Position numbers and translations under genes: made by a program. A DNA stretch of 64,000 bases from Pseudomonas sp. SJZ074 (GTDB lineage Bacteria; Pseudomonadota; Gammaproteobacteria; Pseudomonadales; Pseudomonadaceae): the NCBI RefSeq assembly GCF_007828215.1, contig NZ_VIUE01000025.1:36464-100463 (forward strand). The letters are read 5' to 3'. Positions 52,224 through 60,740 of this stretch are shown piece after piece. A model generated the notes under the pieces. That model was not told the origin of the DNA and made no database searches. It worked only from the letters and a program-made list of their open reading frames with translations. Within the stretch, counting starts at the first letter, position 1; each line of letters begins with the position of its first letter.

Positions 52224-53197
52224 AGCGCCGCTTTCCCGAGCTGACCGGCGGTTACCACCTCCCCCGCTTCGGGCGGGTGGTGGCCGTGCCTGACGCACCA
52301 GAGGCGCAAGGCCTGTGCGACGACTTCCGCCCGCGCTTTGCCGTGGACGTGGAAGTGCTGCTGCCCGACGGCGAGCCAGATCCGGCCCTGCCCATCCTGC
52401 AGAGCGTGCCCCTACCGGTGCCAGGGGGCGGCCAGGAAGCCGGCATGTTCGGCTTTCCCGAGGAAGGCACCACGGTGGTGGTGTGCTTCGCCTACGGCCT
52501 ACCCCACAAGCCCTTCATCACGCAGATCCTGGCGCACGGCCTGAGCCTGCCCCGCGTGCCCAAGGGTGACCAGCTGTGGCAGCACAGCGAGGCATGCCAG
52601 CAGCGCGTGGACGCCGACGGCAACTGGCTGCGCCAGACAGACGGGCGAATCCGCGATCAAGCCGTGGAGCGCCAGGTGGAGGCCCTGGACAACGCGGAGA
52701 GCTACCAGAGCAGCACCGTGGAAGTGGCCGACCATTCCACCGAGTCGGTGGGCGGCATCAAGAAAGTGGAAGCGCTGGGCGCGCTCAAGCTGCTGTCGGG
52801 TGGATCCGCCAGCCTGGCCGCCGTGGACGATCTGCATCAAGCCACCGGGCGCGATCTGAACCTAGTGGTGGGCCAGAAGCAAAACGCCACGGTGGGCGGC
52901 GACAAAAAAACGCAGGTGCAGGGCCAGTTCACCGAGCAGATCCAAGGCTTGCGCAAAAGCGTGAGCCAGGTCAGCCAGCACCTAGAAGCACCGAAAACCT
53001 GGGTAGGATCCAGCGGCGTGAACGTCCTGAAAGTGCTGTGTGATCTGATCGATCTGGTGGAGCAGATGAACATCCAACTGGCCAGCCACACCCACATTCC
53101 TGGGCCGATACCGAGCCCGACGGATGCCAACCAGTTCAACGCCAAGGCCGCCCAGGCCCTGCTGCTGGCGGGACAGCTGAAACCCATCACGCTCTAA
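52196..53197 (+). CDS. Baseplate spike protein (gpV/gp5-like OB fold)
   Basis: The 333-residue protein has an N-terminal OB-fold (HLPRFGRVVAVPD, RFAVDVEVLLPDG, GMFGFPEEGTTVVVCFAYGLPHKPFI). The middle forms a beta-helix with repeats (VEVADHSTESVGGIKKVEALGALKL). The C-terminus has HTHIPGPIPSPTD. It is the membrane-piercing tip of the contractile tail and the last phage gene before attR. Confidence 0.9.
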   Translation: MEDAIQRTVERRFPELTGGYHLPRFGRVVAVPDAPEAQGLCDDFRPRFAVDVEVLLPDGEPDPALPILQSVPLPVPGGGQEAGMFGFPEEGTTVVVCFAYGLPHKPFITQILAHGLSLPRVPKGDQLWQHSEACQQRVDADGNWLRQTDGRIRDQAVERQVEALDNAESYQSSTVEVADHSTESVGGIKKVEALGALKLLSGGSASLAAVDDLHQATGRDLNLVVGQKQNATVGGDKKTQVQGQFTEQIQGLRKSVSQVSQHLEAPKTWVGSSGVNVLKVLCDLIDLVEQMNIQLASHTHIPGPIPSPTDANQFNAKAAQALLLAGQLKPITL

Positions 53198-53213
53198 CCC
53201 GCAGACGTCCACC

Positions 53214-53238
53214 AAGCCCGCCCACTGGCGGGCTTTTT
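53214..53238 (+). terminator. Terminator of the late tail operon
   Basis: AAGCCCGCC (53214-53222) and GGCGGGCTT (53227-53235) form a nine-base stem, followed by TTT. It lies 17 bases after the spike gene. Confidence 0.9.
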
Positions 53239-53622
53239 CATGCCATCAAGATCCTGCCGAGCGCCGATATCGAGTCACACGCGGCCGGAGGACGCTCGCC
53301 CCGGGAAAATTCCACTCGGCCAAGAAACCGAGGAAAGGAACGCACTTTTCCCCCTCCCGCCGACGGGCCTTGCGTGAATTTTTTGTGCAAACCTGGGTGG
53401 TGGTGAAAGAGGGGGTCGGGGCCAGCAGTGGCGCGGGCCTTGGCGGGTGATGGGTGTTTTCACGCTGTGAAAGGCTTTGCAAGGCTGTGTAAAACAGTAC
53501 AGTCGAGAGTGTCCACATTGCGTCCACACCGTTGGAAAACATGTGCAGCATATTCAGCCATATAGCCCGGAAAACCCCATGCCATGGGCTTTTCCCCTGA
53601 TGGCACGTGACGCTGACTGGGG
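53239..53622. other. 384-base non-coding right end of the prophage
   Basis: No gene is seen. It holds the right integrase arm-type site (53511-53528) and a TTTTCACGCTGTGAAAGG palindrome near 53457-53474. Part of the stretch is purine-rich. It ends at attR. Confidence 0.6.
53511..53528. other. Candidate integrase arm-type site, right end
   Basis: GTCCACATTGCGTCCACA is the partner of the left-end site at 23461-23478 (16 of 18 bases identical, same orientation). Confidence 0.6.
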
Positions 53623-53667
53623 CTCATAATCCTTTGGTCCACGGTTCAAGTCCGTGTGGGCCCACCA
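53623..53667. repeat. attR: duplicated 3' half of the tRNA
   Basis: It is a 45-base copy of 23343-23387 with one G-to-A change in the T-loop. The preceding bases do not form an acceptor or D arm, so it is not a tRNA gene. It also forms the left boundary of the next element, whose integrase begins 125 bases on. Confidence 0.88.
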
Positions 53668-53718
53668 TACTCAAAGCCGCGCATTGCGCGGCTTTCGTGT
53701 TTCTGGCGGAACCACTTC

Positions 53719-53757
53719 AGATACAGTCCTATGGTCCAAGGGTACAATTTAGGTACA
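53719..53757. other. Candidate arm-type repeats before the second integrase
   Basis: GATACA (53720-53725) and GGTACA (53741-53746 and 53752-53757) occur within 40 bases. The last two are 11 bases apart, in phase on the helix. They may be integrase binding sites of the second element. Confidence 0.4.
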
Positions 53758-53792
53758 GTGCTGGTTCGCCAGCCGCCTAGGAGCAACCTCTC

Positions 53793-54866
53793 ATGGCTAC
53801 TCTCGTCAAAACCCCTTCCGGCACCTGGAAGGCACTCATTCGTAAAAATGGCTGGCCCACTGTCGCCAAAACCTTCCGCACAAAGCGTGATGCGGAGGAT
53901 TGGTCGAGGCGTACCGAAGAGGAAATGGTGCGTGGCGTGTACATCCGGCGTAGCGGCTCGGAGAAAATGACGCTAGAGGCTGCACTCAAGCGCTATCTGA
54001 GCGACATAACCCCCACCAAGAAGCCCAGCACTCAGCGTGGCGAAACCTCGAAAGCCAAGAAACTGATCGAGCACCTGGGCAAATACTCCATGGCTGCCCT
54101 CTCCGCTGAAATCATCGCCGGCTATCGCGACAAGCGCCTGAACGAACCCAGCCGTGGTGGAACCATAAGCAACAACACCGTTCGCCTCGAGCTGGCCCTA
54201 TTAAGCCACCTGTACACGGTAGCGATTCAGGAGTGGGGTTTGGGCCTGACGTTCAACCCAGTGCTGAACATCCGTAAACCGAGTCCTGGGGATGGTCGTG
54301 ACCGAAGATTATCGCCGGAGGAAGAACGCCTTCTGCTCGCGGCCGTGAATCAACATAGCAACCCTATGCTGGGCTGGATTGTTTGCATCGCTCTGGAAAC
54401 GGGTATGCGCTCGTCAGAGATCTCATCCCTACGTCGTCCTCAAGTGGATTTGGCAAAGCGCGTCATACGCCTCTCAGACACAAAGAACGACGGCTCGCGC
54501 ACCGTGCCTCTGAGCAAGCGTGCCACCGAAGTATTTAAAGCTGCGATGGATAACCCGGTGCGTCCGATCGACTGCAATCTGGTGTTTTTTGGTGAGCCTG
54601 GGAAGGACGGGAAGCGGCGGCCGTATACCTTCACCAAGATTTGGGGTCAGTTGAAGAAGAAACTCGATCTGCCTGATTTCAGGTTTCACGACCTGCGTCA
54701 CGAAGCAGTGAGTCGGCTTGTCGAGGGTGGACTGTCCGACCAGGAGGTATCAGCTATCAGTGGTCATAAATCGATGCAGATGCTTAAGCGTTACACACAC
54801 CTGCGAGCCGAAGACCTCGTCAGTAAACTGGACAAAATAACGAGACCCGGCACTGAAGTTTACTAG
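53793..54866 (+). CDS. Tyrosine integrase of the second element
   Basis: The 357-residue protein has R206 (ALETGMRSSEISSLRRPQV), H299 and R302 (FHDLRHEAVSRLVEGGL), a histidine in AISGHKSMQ and the nucleophile Y334 (LKRYTHLRAEDL). An AGGAG site precedes the ATG. It is unrelated in detail to the prophage integrase at 24473-25504, which has a different N-terminus and orientation. It probably targets the same tRNA end. Confidence 0.94.
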   Translation: MATLVKTPSGTWKALIRKNGWPTVAKTFRTKRDAEDWSRRTEEEMVRGVYIRRSGSEKMTLEAALKRYLSDITPTKKPSTQRGETSKAKKLIEHLGKYSMAALSAEIIAGYRDKRLNEPSRGGTISNNTVRLELALLSHLYTVAIQEWGLGLTFNPVLNIRKPSPGDGRDRRLSPEEERLLLAAVNQHSNPMLGWIVCIALETGMRSSEISSLRRPQVDLAKRVIRLSDTKNDGSRTVPLSKRATEVFKAAMDNPVRPIDCNLVFFGEPGKDGKRRPYTFTKIWGQLKKKLDLPDFRFHDLRHEAVSRLVEGGLSDQEVSAISGHKSMQMLKRYTHLRAEDLVSKLDKITRPGTEVY

Positions 54867-55214
54867 TTAAAATGGGGGATTTTGTCCACGCGCCCCCGCT
54901 TTCGGATCTTTTCTGTATGCGAAATTGCACTCTACTTGAGCACCTGACTGCATTCGTTCTGACCACCGATTGCATCGGATTTGACCAGCACGTTTGGTGA
55001 CCATGATCGGCAGAGAACTGCGCATCACTGCCGGTCGTAACCGGCAGAATCGACCCAATGCAGCCCTTCGCCTCAAGTAGTTGCCCAGCGCTAGCTTCCC
55101 GTAGGAGAGCAAACGGCCAGTAGTGGTGGGTCGCCACAGGTCATGAAGATTGAGAGCGATGCTCAATAAGGTTAGCCTTGCAAATGCCTAACACTGCCGG
55201 CTAAGGAGATGTGC
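54867..55214. other. 348-base gap after the second integrase
   Basis: No gene, terminator or repeat that I can support is seen. Confidence 0.35.
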
Positions 55215-55856
55215 GTGAGTCCAAACGAGGAAGCGGAATCGATCAAGGCCTCGAATGTGATCGATATGGCAATGACATTTACTGCAATGATTCGTTTGTT
55301 TGAAAAAGACTCAAAGGAGAAAATCTCGGATCAACTTCACAAGTCTTTCAGACAACTCTCTAGAGTTTCCAATCACCAGGAATACGAACAAATACATTCT
55401 GAGTTTTGCAACTGGTTCGCAGGCAGGATCTCTACGGCACGCAAAACATTTAAAAATAAACCTGAGAAGCCGAGCAGGCCGGCATCGTATGGGCACGCCG
55501 CCAAAGTATTCGACATTTCAGTGAAGGTTTATGTGCATTACTGCCACTTACCGAATTCCAAAACCACAGTAATGTTGCTACCATTTCTTCATGGAGCAAT
55601 CGACAATCCAATAATGAACATTCTAAAATCCAAATACCCGCTTGCTAGGATAAAAGCTAAAACAATTGCGACCCTTGAAATACTGGAATACAAAGCACTA
55701 CAAGATCTGATTACCGAACACATTCAAGAAGAGTTTCAGGGCAAAATATTTCCAGTGCAATATGATGATATCATGTGGCATCGACTGAATCGGGGTGATG
55801 GGTCTAAGAAGCCCCTAAAAGTGCAGCGACCCGGTCGACCCGCAGCGCCAGCTTAA
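55215..55856 (+). CDS. Hypothetical protein
   Basis: The 213-residue protein is basic and helical, without a recognised domain. I chose GTG 55215 because AAGGAG is placed six bases upstream; the ATG at 55209 would abut it. Features are the segment HEYEQIHSEFCNW-like acidic/aromatic stretch near 60 and the basic C-terminus SKKPLKVQRPGRPAAPA. Codon use is more AT-rich than the core genes. It belongs to the cargo of the second element. Confidence 0.65.
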   Translation: MSPNEEAESIKASNVIDMAMTFTAMIRLFEKDSKEKISDQLHKSFRQLSRVSNHQEYEQIHSEFCNWFAGRISTARKTFKNKPEKPSRPASYGHAAKVFDISVKVYVHYCHLPNSKTTVMLLPFLHGAIDNPIMNILKSKYPLARIKAKTIATLEILEYKALQDLITEHIQEEFQGKIFPVQYDDIMWHRLNRGDGSKKPLKVQRPGRPAAPA

Positions 55857-55962
55857 ACGTGCCTAATTCGCATCGACCACCTCTAGTTTCTATACTTATA
55901 TAGCATCTAGCCCGCCTTTGGACGTGAGAACTTACACGCCCTGCAACCTGCTAAAAATTACA

Positions 55963-56751
55963 TCACTGCACGTAGTGTTTTTTCACACCGGCCTTCAGAA
56001 TCGTGTTGATTCCTCGCTCGGTGAGCCAGCCAGCTTTTTCCAATTGTCGCTTCAAATTAGAATCAATGGCGATTGTCTGAGGGGTTATAGGAAGGATTGG
56101 TCGCCTCATTACCAGTAATTCCCGTAAGAAATCAGGCATAATAAATCGGCCTAGATCTATATGAAAAACCTCCCATTGAGTAGATTCATAATATCGTACC
56201 CACCGCTGATAATCAGCCTGTAGATGCATAGTTACAAGCTGCCGAGCAACGGCTTGAGAATCGTCGTCGCCAAACATTACTTCATGAACATGACTTTTGG
56301 CATTACTCGCTTCCACTTTTTCTAAATCAGCCTTGCTTGGCACAATGTTAGGTTCGGTCATGATTGATGCATATTGTGGGCGTTCTTTATGAGTAACAAC
56401 CATCCGAGCATGCAGCATGCAGAAATACGCTGTAAGGTGCGTATGCTCTGTGATTGGCGAGCCAGCTCTTATCAAGCGAGACTGTATAAAATAATTATTT
56501 TCGTTTGCGCCCAGCATCTTCCCTTCTGCCGATTGACTCCAAAGTCGATCAACATAGAAGGCTTTATCAACCCTAACTGGGTCTTCCATTCCAAAAATGG
56601 ATAATTTTCCGTCAGCGTTTGCCCACTCCTTGAGGTGCGCCTGCGGGATCACATGTTGAACTCTCGTGAATTGATGAGGATTGCTTAATTTTTCGCCATC
56701 CACCTCCAATACGTTAGGTTTTTCCGCAGGGCTATGATTTTTCTTGTACAA
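55963..56751 (-). CDS. DUF4238 family protein
   Basis: The 262-residue protein has the DUF4238 N-terminal motif (HVIPQAHLKEWANADGKLSIF) followed by the VRVDKAFYVDRLWS block. Members are often found in mobile elements and defence-rich regions; the function is unknown. The start is TTG 56751 with GGGAG six bases upstream. It is AT-rich relative to the chromosome, consistent with transfer. Confidence 0.8.
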   Translation of the reverse strand: MYKKNHSPAEKPNVLEVDGEKLSNPHQFTRVQHVIPQAHLKEWANADGKLSIFGMEDPVRVDKAFYVDRLWSQSAEGKMLGANENNYFIQSRLIRAGSPITEHTHLTAYFCMLHARMVVTHKERPQYASIMTEPNIVPSKADLEKVEASNAKSHVHEVMFGDDDSQAVARQLVTMHLQADYQRWVRYYESTQWEVFHIDLGRFIMPDFLRELLVMRRPILPITPQTIAIDSNLKRQLEKAGWLTERGINTILKAGVKKHYVQ

Positions 56752-56857
56752 AATATACTCCCGTTATTAGCAGATTGAAGCATGGGCTGACTAATCAGTA
56801 GTAGTAATGCAAATGGGCGGTCTAGTCCATGCAATTACGCACTGTAAACGCAAATGT

Positions 56858-56888
56858 AAAAAGCGCCACCTATAAAAAGGGGCTTTTT
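56858..56888 (-). terminator. Terminator downstream of the ParB-like gene
   Basis: AAAAAGCGCC (56858-56867) and GGGGCTTTTT (56879-56888) pair with a small mismatch. Read on the minus strand the hairpin ends in T5. It lies about 90 bases after the stop at 56976. Confidence 0.6.
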
Positions 56889-56975
56889 ATGCCTGAAATC
56901 GCTTACCTAAACTTTTCAGAACCGTCTCGGATCATGCTTTTTTAACAGCAGATCGTGCCACCGAGAATTAGCTTG

Positions 56976-57989
56976 CTACGTTGATTTCCGCCGCCTCCAC
57001 TCCATTAGCATTGGTGCGAATGCCATAGCGAAGGCTGCGCAAAATAATCCGTTTGCAACCTCATCAAACACGGAAAGCTCAAACACACCGTCGACTAGCT
57101 TGGCAGCCAAACTCAGAGCCAACAGGCTACCTGGCCATCGAGCATACCGGAGCGCTTCGAACCTCAGATTATCCAGCATCAATAGGTTGAGACGGACGCT
57201 TTTACTCTCAGGTACCGGGGCCGAGACCACAGCAACAAGTTCAAGTAGATCCAGGGTTCGATCAGCTTCTCTAATCGTTTCCTGTATTTTGTGCAGTCGA
57301 CGCTGGTAAACGGCGTCTCTCACCAAGTCTTCAGGCGGAAGGTCCTTCAGTTGATGCCATCTGAAGGACTCCACACCATACTCCCGTAACAGTGCTACCG
57401 AGGTATAGGGTCGCTGGAGTACTTGCAGGTATTGCCCGTCTAGCAGAGCTAACCACTCATCCTGCCGCCTTGCTGGCTCTATGAGCTGAATTCGTTTGGC
57501 AGCAGGATAATTCTGCTCATCAACCCAGGCAGCAATCGGTTTATTCCCATGAGTACGCATGAACGCAACACGATGCTTACCTTCATGCGCGGTCAATATG
57601 CCCAAGGGCTTGTACCAGGTGTAAAGAGCCTTGTTGGACCAGGTAAAGTTCGTCGAGTAGCTCTCAATCCTATCCGCGATCTCCTCTTCAGGGACGTGTT
57701 GAGGCTTCCCCTTGATGCTAGCCCCAAGGACATAGCGAGGATCAACAAGGGCTTTGAACCGCGCCGACTGGGATTCCTCCCAGTCGAGAAAAGGCACCAC
57801 AATGCGTAGAAATGAATGCCCCCAAAAAGCGCAGGTACCACCACTGTCCATCCAGTCGTTTTGATACTCCTGCTCAAAATAATACCGGGAGCTCATGTCC
57901 ATCGAGAACTTGATGGAGCACAACGCCCGTGAGGCTCCCATCATCCGATCAGAGACCTCAAGGGACAGAACCTCTACCTTGTCAGCCAT
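56976..57989 (-). CDS. Membrane protein with ParB/Srx-like GKHR motif
   Basis: The 337-residue protein starts at ATG 57989. The N-terminal half contains ILTAHEGKHRVAFMRTHGNKPIAAWV (motif near 137-140), which resembles the nucleotide-binding GxHR loop of ParB and sulfiredoxin folds. The C-terminal part has two hydrophobic segments (LLALSLAAKLVDGVFEL and VANGLFCAAFAMAFAPMLM), suggesting membrane anchoring. The combination is unusual. Similar domains occur in defence and nuclease proteins, but I cannot assign a function. Confidence 0.72.
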   Translation of the reverse strand: MADKVEVLSLEVSDRMMGASRALCSIKFSMDMSSRYYFEQEYQNDWMDSGGTCAFWGHSFLRIVVPFLDWEESQSARFKALVDPRYVLGASIKGKPQHVPEEEIADRIESYSTNFTWSNKALYTWYKPLGILTAHEGKHRVAFMRTHGNKPIAAWVDEQNYPAAKRIQLIEPARRQDEWLALLDGQYLQVLQRPYTSVALLREYGVESFRWHQLKDLPPEDLVRDAVYQRRLHKIQETIREADRTLDLLELVAVVSAPVPESKSVRLNLLMLDNLRFEALRYARWPGSLLALSLAAKLVDGVFELSVFDEVANGLFCAAFAMAFAPMLMEWRRRKST

Positions 57990-58042
57990 TTCACTCACTT
58001 GCACACTCCCTGCTGCAACCACAATTAGACAAGGGAACAACA

Positions 58043-58510
58043 ATGTCGCAAGACGACGAACTATTCCATGTGCAGTTGGGCAAGGACCATCCTAACTACC
58101 AAAGCGTTGCACTTCGCCGCAGGCCTGGCTACGCGAACTACGAGGTGGTAGAGGTCGACACGGAAAAGCTGATCCACTTTTCCAATCAGGACATACGGGG
58201 GTATGTGCTTTCACCAGTAGAGGATTGGCAACCGGCCAAGCGGGAAGGGATCTTTTGTTTCTTAGCACCGCCTGGGCCACGGGAGCAACCAGTCGAAATG
58301 CCGATCATCTCATTCAACGAGCGGGATGTCGTTCAATACGAACGAAAATGGCGGTTTTTTAAGAAGGCCGTCGTGTATCGCTTGAAATACATCGGGTACA
58401 CAAACGGTCGCCATCGCACGCGCTACCTGTATTTTGCCGGAGCGAAGCGGATACCAGTGATGTGCCATATTTCGGAGGTCAACGCATTGAAGGCCCACTG
58501 CGCACCCTAG
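58043..58510 (+). CDS. Hypothetical protein
   Basis: The 155-residue protein starts at ATG 58043 after AAGGGA and is divergent from the ParB-like gene, 53 bases away. The pattern is beta-rich with basic/aromatic residues (YERKWRFFKKAVVYRLKYIGYTNGRHRTRYLYF). No family recognised. The two may share a regulatory region and function. Confidence 0.65.
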   Translation: MSQDDELFHVQLGKDHPNYQSVALRRRPGYANYEVVEVDTEKLIHFSNQDIRGYVLSPVEDWQPAKREGIFCFLAPPGPREQPVEMPIISFNERDVVQYERKWRFFKKAVVYRLKYIGYTNGRHRTRYLYFAGAKRIPVMCHISEVNALKAHCAP

Positions 58511-58882
58511 ATCCGCGGCCGGCCTTCCAGACTTCACCGAAGCACGCCATTAAGACCGAATGCCTACGACATGCAGGAAACCGCCCCGCTCAGAGCCTTT
58601 CTGAACAGCATGAGCATCAAAAAAACCATCTTTTTGCCAAAAAAATGAAATTAATTATAACCCCTTGAATTACTAGCAATTTTGCAAACCACAAAAAACC
58701 AAGATATACCACGCTGGTAGTTATATGGCGACACACCGAATACCAAACTTATCTACCTTGGACAATCCGTGTCACCAACAAGTTTGACAGCAACTAACTT
58801 ACGCTCAAAATCGTCTAACTTCTCCACGAACTTGCAGACTGCCGAGCGCTGCTCAACCTGCATCAACAAAGGTGAAACCACG
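58511..58882. other. 372-base AT-rich intergenic region
   Basis: No gene seen. A short inverted repeat TACCA-cgc-TGGTA (58707-58719) sits in AT-rich DNA and could be an operator for the HTH gene downstream. Confidence 0.4.
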
Positions 58883-59122
58883 ATGAACACTGAAGCGTAT
58901 TTGGTTGGAAAGTTTGGCGCACTAATGCAACTGTCTGATTTGGCCGAGTTACTTGGACGCTCGACAGATGGGCTAAGAGTTTCACTCTACTCGGACACCG
59001 ACCTATCGAGAAAACTTAAACCCACAATGATACGGATCGGCCGTCGCATCTACTTTCGTACGCAGCAAGTCAATGTAGCACTACAGCTTGAAGCACCAAA
59101 AAGCGAAGCACACGTTCAATAA
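58883..59122 (+). CDS. Small HTH (excisionase-like) DNA-binding protein
   Basis: The 79-residue protein has an HTH of the MerR/excisionase kind (LMQLSDLAELLGRSTDGLRVSLY, then IRIGRRIYFRTQQV). ATG 58883 follows AGGTGA. It precedes a replication-initiator-like gene by 23 bases and may regulate it or act as excisionase for the second integrase. Confidence 0.7.
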   Translation: MNTEAYLVGKFGALMQLSDLAELLGRSTDGLRVSLYSDTDLSRKLKPTMIRIGRRIYFRTQQVNVALQLEAPKSEAHVQ

Positions 59123-59145
59123 TACTGACCTGAGGGAGATTTACT

Positions 59146-60174
59146 ATGGGTCGGCAACGGACGATCAACGACAAGAAATTTTGGAACTCACCCAAGATGG
59201 CTGGGCGCACTCAAGAAGACCGAGCAACTCTCGTCTATCTATTAACATGTACCTCCAGCAACATTGTTGGTAGTTATTCTATCGTCCCAAGGATTGCTGC
59301 AGCAGAAATGGGATGGGACACAGAGTCACAATTCATGCCAGTACTGAAACGCCTCTGTGACTCTGACTTCATAAAATACGATGCCGAAACGAGCTTCGTG
59401 TGGGTTCGCATTTGGTGGGAGCATAACTCCCCGAAAATGGCGCTAGCGCCAACGCTACGTCAGAAGTCCATCAAGCAAATCAGAGAAATGCCTGCGCATT
59501 GGATATCAGACTATCTGGATGACATGGCGGAAAGACTGGAAGAGTCCGACGAGTATCGCGAGATGCTAATCCAGGAATTCCAAGCGTCGAACCAAAGCGC
59601 TAATCAGGGAGAAAACCACCGCTGTGACGCTACCGATAGGGTATCGATACCCCATCGCCAGCCCATGGACAGGCCTGTGGATGACTATAGCTCCCAGATC
59701 AGTGGAGAAAACACCAAGGCTGCCATCCACCCCGAAGCCGAGGGTAGCCGGAGAGGGAAGCCAGAAGGCCATGCCCAAGATAACAGGGTATCAGTACCCT
59801 ATCTATCCCATATACCTAGGGGGGCGGGTAACTATAACCCTAACAATAACTATAAAAATAACTATACAACAACAGACCGCCTGATTTTCCCTCACGACCT
59901 GTCTCGGGCAGCACAGGCATCAATAGAAGAAGCCCTGCTACAGGTTTCAGATACAGACGCGCAAAAATTACTAGATGAGTTGGCGGCTGCGATTGCGTCC
60001 AAAAAAGTAAAGACAACCATCACTCAGTTATTCCACGGGCTTTTAAAAATTTACCACCAGGGAAAACTTCAACCTAGCAGTGGTGCAATAGCCATTGCAG
60101 ACAAAAGGTCGCAGAATGGCGGTGTCGGGCAAGAAGCAATAGCAACTTTAAAAAGAAAGATGCTAATCAATTGA
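59146..60174 (+). CDS. Replication initiator/helicase-loader-like protein
   Basis: The 342-residue protein has an N-terminal winged-helix-like region (FWNSPKMAGRTQEDRATLVYLLT, then IAAAEMGWDTESQFMPVLKRLCDS). The linker is polar and low-complexity. The C-terminal domain (DAQKLLDELAAAIASKKVKTTITQLFHGLLKI) resembles helicase-loader ends of phage and ICE replication proteins. Palindromes at 59634-59657 and 59785-59800 lie within the coding region, as iterons lie within lambda O. A GGGAG site precedes the ATG. Assignment is inference. Confidence 0.6.
   Translation: MGRQRTINDKKFWNSPKMAGRTQEDRATLVYLLTCTSSNIVGSYSIVPRIAAAEMGWDTESQFMPVLKRLCDSDFIKYDAETSFVWVRIWWEHNSPKMALAPTLRQKSIKQIREMPAHWISDYLDDMAERLEESDEYREMLIQEFQASNQSANQGENHRCDATDRVSIPHRQPMDRPVDDYSSQISGENTKAAIHPEAEGSRRGKPEGHAQDNRVSVPYLSHIPRGAGNYNPNNNYKNNYTTTDRLIFPHDLSRAAQASIEEALLQVSDTDAQKLLDELAAAIASKKVKTTITQLFHGLLKIYHQGKLQPSSGAIAIADKRSQNGGVGQEAIATLKRKMLIN
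59634..59840. repeat. Palindrome cluster within the initiator-like gene
   Basis: GGGTATCGATACCC (59639-59652, extended by arms to 59634-59657), AGGGTATCAGTACCCT (59785-59800) and the looser GGGTAACTATAACCC (59826-59840) share a GGGTA...ACCC frame. AT-rich direct repeats (AATAACTATA, twice) follow. This looks like an origin-type arrangement. Confidence 0.6.
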
Positions 60175-60191
60175 CCAATGGAGCAACGACA

Positions 60192-60446
60192 ATGCAGCTA
60201 CAATTCAAGGAACTTGAAAACTACTGCGATAGCCTGGAGCACTCCGGCAACATCCAGGTCATTTTGCACGCGCATTATGCAAAAGGCTTCGCCCTGACTG
60301 TATCGGACGGCACAATCGAACATCCGGTAACGGATGAGCAAAACCATCCATATTGGTTCAGAACTGTAGAGATGGCATTGGATGAGCTTGCCAATATCCC
60401 CTACATATCAGACAAAATAATGATAGACCGCACATCCTGGTCATAA
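60192..60446 (+). CDS. Hypothetical protein
   Basis: The 84-residue protein starts at ATG 60192 with GGAG nine bases upstream. It is acidic, alpha/beta in character (IQVILHAHYAKGFALTVSDGTIEHPV). It probably follows the initiator gene in an operon. No family recognised. Confidence 0.6.
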   Translation: MQLQFKELENYCDSLEHSGNIQVILHAHYAKGFALTVSDGTIEHPVTDEQNHPYWFRTVEMALDELANIPYISDKIMIDRTSWS

Positions 60447-60558
60447 GCTCTACGCTGTAACGGAGAAGCACACTCATCAAGCAATCTTATTATTGAACGC
60501 AGTAAATTTAATACCCTAAGAATGCTTCAGCGTACTGGGTGCTGGGACTGAAAAGAAA

Positions 60559-60740
60559 GTCCCTGACAGGTGGGAACAGTAGCTCGATAGAAAGAGCCAC
60601 CGGACAAGCAGCGGAAAGACGCGCCGTATAGACCACATCCCAAGGGCGCCACAAAAGCGCACTGGATACGGGCCTTAAACAAGCCCTGACTGGCGGGAAA
60701 AGTAGCTCGATAAAAAGAGTCGCCGGACGGCTGGAAAGAC
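60559..60740. repeat. Pair of about 60-base imperfect direct repeats
   Basis: 60559-60620 and 60683-60740 share CCCTGAC, GGGAA, AGTAGCTCGATA, AAAGAG, GCCGGAC-type and GGAAAGAC blocks in the same order. They lie in a 330-base gap (60447-60776) with no gene on the plus strand. They could be a conserved RNA or a protein-binding site. A minus-strand frame also reads through both copies with a repeated GG/DSFYRAT-P--QGL pattern. Confidence 0.65.

Larger units (their letters stand above)
23343..53667. mobile_element. Complete P2-related prophage with HP1/K139-type tail
   Basis: The element of about 30.3 kb is bounded by 45-base attL and attR copies of a tRNA end. It carries integrase, regulators, a primase-helicase, early genes and an Ogr activator. 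The P2 head cluster has portal and terminase on the minus strand and scaffold, capsid, small terminase and completion proteins on the plus strand. The tail is contractile with sheath, tube, chaperone, tape measure, baseplate, fibre, hub and spike. No gene is visibly broken except for an odd terminase 3' end, so it may be inducible. Confidence 0.93.

Noticed and set aside
53623..53667. Second tRNA gene at attR
   Set aside because: Only the 3' half is present; the upstream bases do not form acceptor or D arms.
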